Made by a program: the position numbers and the translations under genes. Source: JBMNUL01 sp050946255 (GTDB lineage Bacteria; Actinomycetota; Coriobacteriia; Coriobacteriales; CADBOM01). From it: a stretch of 27,468 bases of DNA. The stretch lies in contig JBMNUL010000013.1 in the NCBI GenBank assembly GCA_050946255.1, forward strand, positions 1 to 27,468, given 5' to 3'. Below, one piece after another: positions 21,316 to 27,468 of the stretch (position 1 is its first letter; each line of letters begins with the position of its first letter). The notes below the pieces were generated by a model. That model was given only the letters and a program-made list of their open reading frames with translations. It did not search any database and was not told the origin of the DNA.

Positions 21316-24300
21316 TTGGCATTCGTACATCTTCACAACCACTCGGATTTCTCTATTCTCGACGCCTGCACGCGAATCGAGGACATGGTCAAGCGTGCCG
21401 TCGAGCTCAAGATGCCGGCAATCGCGCTGACCGATCACGGATACATGTTCGGGATTCCCAACCTCGACTTGGAATGCCGCAAGTACAACGACGACTTGGC
21501 CGACAAGAAGCAGTGGGAACACGACAGGGAATGCATCGCCAAGGGCTGGAACCTGGAGGAACCAGACCAAGACCCAGATGATGCAGGTCCCCATGACCGG
21601 AGGCACGCTCAGTGGGAGAAGGATGTTGCCGCATGGGAGGCCTCTCATGACATCTCCGCCCTCGATGCAACCAAACCCTCTCCGCTGATCAAGCCGATAT
21701 TCGGTTGCGAGGCATACTTCATCACCGATGACGAGATCGAGAAGGGAACGCGGCAGAGGCGCTACCATCTCATCCTCCTCGCCAAGAACGAGACCGGGTA
21801 CGTCAATCTCATGAAGATGATGTCGAAGGCCGCGAACGAGATGTACTACTACAAGCCCCGCACCACCCTCGACATGCTGAAGGAGTACCACGAGGGGATC
21901 ATCTGCCAATCGGCTTGCGTGCAGGGGATCATCCAGCAGAACATCCTCGATGGCGATATGGAGGCAGCGGAGCACTGGGCCCTCGAGTACAAGCAGATAT
22001 TCGGCGACGACTTCTACATCGAGATCCAAGACCACGGCAACAGCTTCCGCAACGGCTTCACCGACCGCACTCTCGACGAGGCGCTCGTGGAGCTCGCCCA
22101 CAAGCTGGACATCAAGGTCGTGTGCACGAACGACTTCCACTACCTGCTGCGCGACGATGCCCCGACCCAGGATATCGTGAGCTGCATCGGAAAGGCCACC
22201 ACCCTCGACGACAAGGAGCGAATGAGGATGGAGGGCACCGAGTACTATCTCAAGTCCGAGGAGGAGATGCGCGAGCTCTTCTCCTGGATTCCCGAAGCTT
22301 GCGACAACACCCTCGAGGTCGCCGACAAGTGCAATTTCGAGCTCGACTGGAACAGCATGTACCTGCCGAAGTTCCCAGACCTCGAAGAGGGCGAGACGAG
22401 CGAAGAGCGTTTCCGCAAGGAATGCGTGAAGGGCCTGGCGAAGCGCTACGGCGATGATTGGGAGACCAAGGAGATTGCCGGCAAGTCCATCAAAGAGCGT
22501 TTCGAGATGGAGTACAACATCATCTGCGAGAAGGGATTCGCGGATTACTTCCTTATCGTCCAGGAATATGTGCAGTGGGCCAAGGACAACGGCATCGGAG
22601 TCGGGCCCGGGCGTGGTTCCGCTGCGGGGGCAATCGTCGCATATGCGATGAACATCACCACGTTCGACCCGCTTGAGAACGGGCTGATGTTCGAGAGGTT
22701 CCTCTCCCCGCAACGTTCCGAGATGCCCGATATCGACATGGACTTCGACGATGAGCGCCGTCTCGAGGTCGTGCAGCACGTGCGAGAGCTGTACGGAGCC
22801 GACCGAGTCTGCCACGTCATCACCTACTCCACGATCAAGGCGAAGCAGGCCCTAAACGATGCGAACCGCGTCATGGGGTTCCCCGTGTTCATGGGGCAGA
22901 AGCTCTCGAAGATGGTCTCCAACGACCCCAAGGCCAAGCTGAAGTATGTCCTCAAGCGGACCGAGGGACACGAGGAGCTCTACAACCCGGACTTCGAGGA
23001 TGCCTACAAGAACGATCCCGATTCCAAGAGGATCATCGATGCCGCCATGTCAATCGAGGGGTTGACCAGAGGCGAGGGCGTTCACGCCTGTGCGGTTCTG
23101 ATCACGCCCACACCCGTTAACGACCACGTGCCCACCAAGCTGGATACAAAGGGCGGAGTCGAGATCACCCAATACGAGGGACATTCCGTTGCGGACATGG
23201 GACTGCTCAAGATGGACTTCCTGGGACTTCGCACCCTAACGGTCATCTCCAAGGCGCTTGCAAACATCAGGGCCTCGTATCCAAATCCAGAGGACATCGA
23301 GAAGATGCCGGAAAAGGTCAGGGCCTGCATCAAGCCCGGGGCAACATGTGTGGACATCGACGTCGACAAGATCCCGTTCGACGACGAGAAGATCTTCGAC
23401 CTCATGGGCTCTGGCCGCACGGCCGGAGTGTTCCAGATCGAGTCCGCCGGCATGACCGCGACGATCAAGGGAATGCATCCCAAGGAGTACCGCCACGTCG
23501 TGGCCCTCATCGCGCTCTACCGACCCGGTCCCCTGGGTGCCGGAATGGTCAGCGACTACAACGACAGAATGAACCACCGCAAGAAGGTCGAGTACTACGA
23601 TGACCGCCTTGCCGACATCCTGGAAGAGACCTACGGCACGATGGTCTACCAGGAGCAGGTCATGCAGATCTCGATGAAGATGTGCGGTTTCTCTGCAGGC
23701 GAGTCGGACTCCAGGATCAGGAAGCCCGTGGCCAAGAAGAAGATCAAGCTGCTCACCTCGACGGTGTTCCATTGGGAGGATGGCCGCGACGAGACAACTT
23801 ACGAGCACTGGATGAACGGTGCCGTTCGAAACGGGTATTCCAAGGAAATCGCGCAGAAGATCTGGGACGATGTCCTGGAGTTCGCCTCCTATGCCTTCAA
23901 CAAGTCGCATTCCGCTGGGTATGCGATCCTCGTGATGCAGACCGCTTGGCTCAAGGCGTATTTCCCCAACGAGTACATGGCCTCGGTCCTCACCTCCTAC
24001 ATGGGGAAGACCGAGAAGATCACCCATTACGTCAACGCTTGCAAGTCCGAGGGCATCCCGGTGCTGCCTCCTGACATCAACGAGTCCGGACGCGATTTCA
24101 CGGCAACCGCCGAGGGCGTGCGTTTCGGATTTGCCGGCATCAGGGGAGTGGGAGAAGGCGTTGGCGAGGCGATCATGCGCGAGAGGGACGCGAACGGACC
24201 GTTCAAGAATCTGCACGATTTCGTCTCGAGGGTCGATAGCGGTTCCGCCAACAAGAGAGTGGTCGAGGCCCTCATCAAGTCCGGCGCTTTCGACTCCACC

Positions 24301-25140
24301 GGATATACCCGTCGCCAGCTGATGCTGTTCCTGGAGCGCGATGGCATCTTGGAGTCTGCTGCCCAGCATCACAAGGACATGAAGATGGGGCAGCTCTCGA
24401 TGTTCGATGCTCTGGACGACGACGGCAACGCGATCTTCGAGCAGGAAGTCCCGGCGCCGGATGGTGTCGAGTGGGACAGGCGCCTCAAGCTCGACTTCGA
24501 GAAGGAAGTCATGGGCATGTACGTTTCTGACCACCCCTTGAGCCCATATCAGGAGGAACTCGACAAGATCTCCGAGTTCAAGCTCAGCGTTCTCGGCGGT
24601 TCTGCTGAGGACGAATTGGACGAGTACGGAAACCCTGTTGCCCCATACATCCCCACCGAAAGGGACATCAAGCTTGCTGGCATGATCACCAACCTGGAGT
24701 ACAAGACCACTAAGAAGGGCGACCGCATGGCCACCTTCACTTTGGAATCGATGGATGGAACAGTTGACTGCGTGGTGTTCTCCCGCAACCTGCAGAAATG
24801 CGGAGATGCGATTTCCGATGAGGCGATTGTCAAGGTGACCGGAAGGTTCGACAGCAACGACCGTGGTTCGCAGATTCTCGTGAGCAACGTGAAGGAGCTC
24901 GCGCTCGGCAAGAAGATGAGGATCGAAATCGACAAGTCAGAGCTTGACAAACAGGTTCTGAGCGACATCTGCTCCACGATCGAGAGATATCCAGGTTCTG
25001 ATGACATCTCGTTCATCCTTTACAACGGCAAGACACCTGAAAGCAGGGTTGACGTTCCCGTGAAGGCCGATTGCGGGAACATCCTGTTCCTATCGGCGCT
25101 CTCGGCGGTGTTGAACAAGCGCGGCAGGGTAGTGGTGTAG
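21316..25140 (+). CDS. dnaE: DNA polymerase III alpha subunit
   Basis: The replicative polymerase catalytic subunit, 1274 residues. The PHP domain at the N-terminus has VHLHNHSDFS (His7, His9) and ALTDHG (Asp40, His41), interrupted by a charged insertion at about 57-123. Catalytic aspartates are Asp472 and Asp474 (PDIDMDF) and Asp634 (LLKMDFLGL). A helix-hairpin-helix lies near FAGIRGVGEGVG, the sliding-clamp motif QLSMFD is at 1026-1031, and an OB domain follows (AGMITNLEYKTTKKGDRMA). The fingers region has KPVAKKKIKLL in place of the common RRAMGKK, plus about 25 extra residues. TTG 21316 is the start, with AGGAG 6 bases upstream. Confidence 0.96.
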   Translation: MAFVHLHNHSDFSILDACTRIEDMVKRAVELKMPAIALTDHGYMFGIPNLDLECRKYNDDLADKKQWEHDRECIAKGWNLEEPDQDPDDAGPHDRRHAQWEKDVAAWEASHDISALDATKPSPLIKPIFGCEAYFITDDEIEKGTRQRRYHLILLAKNETGYVNLMKMMSKAANEMYYYKPRTTLDMLKEYHEGIICQSACVQGIIQQNILDGDMEAAEHWALEYKQIFGDDFYIEIQDHGNSFRNGFTDRTLDEALVELAHKLDIKVVCTNDFHYLLRDDAPTQDIVSCIGKATTLDDKERMRMEGTEYYLKSEEEMRELFSWIPEACDNTLEVADKCNFELDWNSMYLPKFPDLEEGETSEERFRKECVKGLAKRYGDDWETKEIAGKSIKERFEMEYNIICEKGFADYFLIVQEYVQWAKDNGIGVGPGRGSAAGAIVAYAMNITTFDPLENGLMFERFLSPQRSEMPDIDMDFDDERRLEVVQHVRELYGADRVCHVITYSTIKAKQALNDANRVMGFPVFMGQKLSKMVSNDPKAKLKYVLKRTEGHEELYNPDFEDAYKNDPDSKRIIDAAMSIEGLTRGEGVHACAVLITPTPVNDHVPTKLDTKGGVEITQYEGHSVADMGLLKMDFLGLRTLTVISKALANIRASYPNPEDIEKMPEKVRACIKPGATCVDIDVDKIPFDDEKIFDLMGSGRTAGVFQIESAGMTATIKGMHPKEYRHVVALIALYRPGPLGAGMVSDYNDRMNHRKKVEYYDDRLADILEETYGTMVYQEQVMQISMKMCGFSAGESDSRIRKPVAKKKIKLLTSTVFHWEDGRDETTYEHWMNGAVRNGYSKEIAQKIWDDVLEFASYAFNKSHSAGYAILVMQTAWLKAYFPNEYMASVLTSYMGKTEKITHYVNACKSEGIPVLPPDINESGRDFTATAEGVRFGFAGIRGVGEGVGEAIMRERDANGPFKNLHDFVSRVDSGSANKRVVEALIKSGAFDSTGYTRRQLMLFLERDGILESAAQHHKDMKMGQLSMFDALDDDGNAIFEQEVPAPDGVEWDRRLKLDFEKEVMGMYVSDHPLSPYQEELDKISEFKLSVLGGSAEDELDEYGNPVAPYIPTERDIKLAGMITNLEYKTTKKGDRMATFTLESMDGTVDCVVFSRNLQKCGDAISDEAIVKVTGRFDSNDRGSQILVSNVKELALGKKMRIEIDKSELDKQVLSDICSTIERYPGSDDISFILYNGKTPESRVDVPVKADCGNILFLSALSAVLNKRGRVVV

Positions 25141-25184
25141 GGGTCCAACTGGTGTAGGAATCTAGCTGGTGTAGGGATCCAGCT
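25134..25184 (+). repeat. Three tandem 17-bp repeats across the dnaE stop codon
   Basis: The units are GGTGTAGGGGTCCAACT (25134-25150), GGTGTAGGAATCTAGCT (25151-25167) and GGTGTAGGGATCCAGCT (25168-25184). The first begins inside dnaE and supplies its TAG stop. GGTGTAG is identical in all three; the remainder differs at one to four positions. AGCTGG (25164-25169) can also pair with CCAGCT (25179-25184). It looks like a minisatellite or a row of protein-binding sites; function unknown. Confidence 0.8.
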
Positions 25185-25250
25185 CGCCACTTCCCTGGAA
25201 CTTTTCCGCCTACCAGCGATTGCGCGCCGGTCGTACGCTCATGGGGAAAT

Positions 25251-25288
25251 CTGCCTACTTTACCACTCTACCGTGCTAAAGTAGGCAG
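25251..25288. promoter_or_regulatory. Perfect 12-bp inverted repeat, candidate his operator
   Basis: CTGCCTACTTTA (25251-25262) and TAAAGTAGGCAG (25277-25288) are perfect inverted repeats separated by 14 bases; their centres are 26 bases apart and the inner TACTTTA/TAAAGTA half-sites 21 bases, about two helical turns. The right arm contains an extended -10-like TGCTAAAGT (25274-25282), so a bound repressor could block transcription of hisZ, whose ATG is 16 bases past the repeat. No T-run follows, so it is not a standard terminator. An operator for the nearby TrpR/YerC-type regulator is the leading guess. Confidence 0.55.
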
Positions 25289-25304
25289 GGTCGAAAGGAG
25301 ACCA

Positions 25305-26393
25305 ATGAACTCGATTACGCCAAGGGGCTTCAAGGACGTTCTCCCAGAGGAAGCGCGGATCCGCGAAGACCTTAGAAACAAGTGCAATGCGGCGATGGAC
25401 CTCTGGGGTTATGCGCCAATCGAGACTCCCACCTTGGAATTTCTAGATGTTCTGGAGGAGGGGAGCCACCTCGAATCAACAACATTCAAGCTTTTCGATG
25501 GAGACAACAACCTGCTGGTCATGAGGCCCGATGTCACCATTCCCATAGCCAGGATGGTCGCTTCCAGGTTGACTGATTCCGAAGGAGCTCACAGGTTCCG
25601 CTACAACCTCAGGGTCTTCAGGGACAATGAGTCCGAAAAGGGGAATTCCAGGGAATTCACTCAGTTCGGCATCGAGCAAATCGGGCTCTCCGGTCCATCG
25701 GCTGACGCCGAGACGCTCATCGTCTTCGTCGAGAGCCTACTCGCTGCCGGTCTGGAGGGATTCAAGATCGAATTCTGCAATGTGGAGGTCTTGAACAAGC
25801 TCCTCGAATCTTGCGAGATGGGCAAGGAGTTCGAGGAGGCGGTTATGAACGCCTACCACACCTCCAACTATGTGAAGTTGAACGAGGTGGTCGACTCGGC
25901 AGATCTTGAGCCCGGGCTTTCCAACGGCCTCAAGGACCTGATAGGCATACACGGGGGACGAGAGGCCATAGACAGGTGCAGGAAGCTCCTCTCCTCATAT
26001 GTCAGGGAACAGATCTTCGACGACCTCGAGGCAACTTGGGATATCGTCGAATACTGCGGATATTCCGACTACATCGGAATCGACTTCTCCCTGCTCAGCT
26101 CCTTCGATTACTACACGGGAATCATCATGGAGGCCTTCGCCCCGATGTTCGGCAAGTCCATAGGATCTGGCGGCAGGTACGACAATTTGCTGGGGGAGTT
26201 CGGCAAAGATGCTCCTGCAGCAGGTTTCGCATTCTCCCTCGAGAGGTTGATGCACGCACTCGCCATGCAGGGCAATCTCGTCTCTGCGCCAAACAGGTAC
26301 AAGCAGATGTACGCAGATGACAAAGAGGCGTTTGCAAAGGCAATGGAGATGCATTCGCGCGGAATTGCCGTGATGATTGGGGGATCTGAATGA
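25305..26393 (+). CDS. hisZ: ATP phosphoribosyltransferase regulatory subunit HisZ
   Basis: HisZ resembles the catalytic domain of histidyl-tRNA synthetase but lacks tRNA charging; it is required by short-form HisG and senses histidine. The 362 residues include TPRGFKDVLPEEARIRE, the motif 2-like VMRPDVTIPIARM with RFRYNLRVFR, and the C-terminal FDYYTGIIMEAF and GSGGRYDNLLGEFG. No anticodon-binding domain follows, which separates it from HisS. ATG 25305 follows AAAGGAG. It overlaps hisG as ATGA. It opens the histidine operon. Confidence 0.93.
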   Translation: MNSITPRGFKDVLPEEARIREDLRNKCNAAMDLWGYAPIETPTLEFLDVLEEGSHLESTTFKLFDGDNNLLVMRPDVTIPIARMVASRLTDSEGAHRFRYNLRVFRDNESEKGNSREFTQFGIEQIGLSGPSADAETLIVFVESLLAAGLEGFKIEFCNVEVLNKLLESCEMGKEFEEAVMNAYHTSNYVKLNEVVDSADLEPGLSNGLKDLIGIHGGREAIDRCRKLLSSYVREQIFDDLEATWDIVEYCGYSDYIGIDFSLLSSFDYYTGIIMEAFAPMFGKSIGSGGRYDNLLGEFGKDAPAAGFAFSLERLMHALAMQGNLVSAPNRYKQMYADDKEAFAKAMEMHSRGIAVMIGGSE

Positions 26394-27061
26394 GCAGCTC
26401 TAGCACAATGAAAGTGAAGCCCTTGAGGATAGGAGTTCCAAAGGGATCCCTGTACCACGACAGCCTGGATGTTCTCCGGGAATCCGGGCTTCCAATCGAT
26501 GCCATGGAGGATCCCGGAAGGCAGCTGATCTTCCGCGAGAACGGATACGAGTTCGTGATTCTCCGGCCAACCGACGTTCCAGTTTTCGTGGCCCAGGGAG
26601 GTGCAGACTGCGCCATTTGCGGAGAGGACTCCATCATCGAGGCCGATATGGACGTGGTGGAGCTCGTGGACCTCAAGTTCGGCGGGTGCAGGTTCGTGGT
26701 CGCCGAGCCCAACGAGGCTAGCTTCCGGATAGACGATTCCTACAGCAGGCTCGGGGTCATGCGAGTTGCCACCAAGTATCCGAAGATCACACGTGCCTAC
26801 TATGATTCCATTGGCACCCAGGTCGAGATCGTCAAGCTCCACGGCAACATCGAGCTCGCCCCGTTGTGCCAGATGGCGGACAGGATAGTCGATATCACGG
26901 CTACAGGAACTACCCTGAGAGAGAACAACCTCAGAGTCGTGGATGACGTATTGGAATCCACGGCCAGGTTCATCGCCAACCCAGCCTCGGTAAGGATCGA
27001 TGATAGGATCAGGGACCTTGCCAAGCGGCTGGACAAGGTAGTGGAAGACAAGGAGCAGTAA
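26390..27061 (+). CDS. hisG: ATP phosphoribosyltransferase catalytic subunit, short form
   Basis: The enzyme joins ATP and PRPP in the first step of histidine synthesis. At 223 residues it is the short form that lacks the C-terminal regulatory domain, in keeping with hisZ beside it. Visible features are LRIGVPKGSLYHDSL at the N-terminus, DVPVFVAQGGADCAICGED, RVATKYPKITRAYY and the PRPP-binding region VDITATGTTLRENNLRV. ATG 26390 overlaps the hisZ stop; ATG 26408 (MKVKPLRIG) is an alternative start that would remove a serine-rich hexapeptide. It abuts hisD. Confidence 0.95.
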   Translation: MSSSSTMKVKPLRIGVPKGSLYHDSLDVLRESGLPIDAMEDPGRQLIFRENGYEFVILRPTDVPVFVAQGGADCAICGEDSIIEADMDVVELVDLKFGGCRFVVAEPNEASFRIDDSYSRLGVMRVATKYPKITRAYYDSIGTQVEIVKLHGNIELAPLCQMADRIVDITATGTTLRENNLRVVDDVLESTARFIANPASVRIDDRIRDLAKRLDKVVEDKEQ

Positions 27062-27468
27062 ATGATCCAGATAATCACCCTCGAGAAGGACGAGGAACTA
27101 GATATCGACTCCATGGAGCGCAGCGGCGCCATAGACGATGAGGTCATGAGCTCAGCAGCCAAGATCGTGGAAGATGTGAGGCTTCGTGGCGACGAGGCGC
27201 TGAGGGATTATTCTGCCAAGTTCGACCATGTGAAGCTCGGCAGCTTCCGGGTGCCGGACGAGGTCATCGATGCCGCCGAGGGCTATCTAGACGAGTCGGT
27301 GGTCGAGGGTCTCAAGACGGCCTATGCCAACATCCTGGATTTCCACGCGAACGACGTGCCGGCTTCCACCATGAAGTCCCGTCCAGATGGGTCCTCCGTG
27401 GGATACAAGGTGACCCCGCTGAAGAGCGTTGGATTCTACATCCCAGGTGGCAGGGCCGCTTATCCCTC
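27062..27468 (+). CDS. hisD: Histidinol dehydrogenase, N-terminal part (3'-truncated)
   Basis: The last enzyme of histidine synthesis oxidises histidinol to histidine with NAD and zinc. The ATG follows the hisG TAA with no gap, and AAGGAG lies just upstream in hisG. The 135 visible residues include VRLRGDEALRDYSAKFD and KSVGFYIPGGRAAYPS, both family hallmarks. The active-site zinc ligands lie beyond the window edge. With hisZ and hisG it shows that a his operon continues to the right. Confidence 0.93.
   Translation, partial: MIQIITLEKDEELDIDSMERSGAIDDEVMSSAAKIVEDVRLRGDEALRDYSAKFDHVKLGSFRVPDEVIDAAEGYLDESVVEGLKTAYANILDFHANDVPASTMKSRPDGSSVGYKVTPLKSVGFYIPGGRAAYP

Noticed and set aside
20935..22815. 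Very long antisense open frame opposite the TrpR-family gene and dnaE
   Set aside because: It mirrors codon bias of the genuine plus-strand genes; the antisense protein shows no family motif and no ribosome binding site, while the plus strand encodes clear YerC and DnaE.
25141..25304. T-box riboswitch upstream of the his operon
   Set aside because: The gap is only 164 bases, shows no T-box-like conserved sequence that I can recognise, and lacks a terminator with a T-run.

Overview
The window is a dense, entirely plus-strand stretch of a moderately GC-rich bacterial chromosome, most likely from an actinobacterium of the class Coriobacteriia. I infer this from a zinc-type S14, an L24 and an adenylate kinase that both carry paired CxxC motifs, a DnaE with a charged insertion of about 65 residues in its PHP domain, a short HisG paired with HisZ, and frequent TTG starts. 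The assignment rests on recalled family resemblance, not on a search. I saw no tRNA, rRNA, insertion sequence, integrase or CRISPR array.

Positions 1-12017 are the classic translation block. It starts with the 3' end of fusA, continues through the S10 cluster (rpsJ, rplC, rplD, rplW, rplB, rpsS, rplV, rpsC, rplP, rpmC, rpsQ) and the spc cluster (rplN, rplX, rplE, rpsN, rpsH, rplF, rplR, rpsE, rpmD, rplO, secY), and ends with adk and an intrinsic terminator. No tuf gene lies between fusA and rpsJ. Most genes abut or overlap, so the few wider gaps stand out: rpsJ/rplC, rplW/rplB, rpsQ/rplN, rplX/rplE, rpsN/rpsH and secY/adk. Each holds a clear inverted repeat, which suggests several cis-acting RNA elements inside the block.

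Positions 12146-16871 hold map followed without a gap by leuC, leuD and leuB, then ilvE. Map would normally be followed by infA, rpmJ, rpsM, rpsK, rpsD, rpoA and rplQ. Here those genes are absent and a leucine operon follows instead. LeuCD and LeuB carry out the isomerase and dehydrogenase steps of leucine synthesis and IlvE the final transamination. A strong terminator follows ilvE.

Positions 17221-20605 form a two-gene unit: a Nudix NTP pyrophosphohydrolase and a 990-residue protein joining a phospholipase-D-type nuclease domain, an SF2 helicase and a DUF3427-type C-terminus. It looks like a DNA repair or anti-phage module. It is followed by a small TrpR/YerC-family regulator with its own promoter, then dnaE.

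Positions 25305-27468 begin a histidine operon (hisZ, hisG, start of hisD) preceded by a perfect 12-bp inverted repeat. The nearby TrpR-family regulator is a plausible controller of this operon. Three tandem 17-bp repeats run across the dnaE stop codon.
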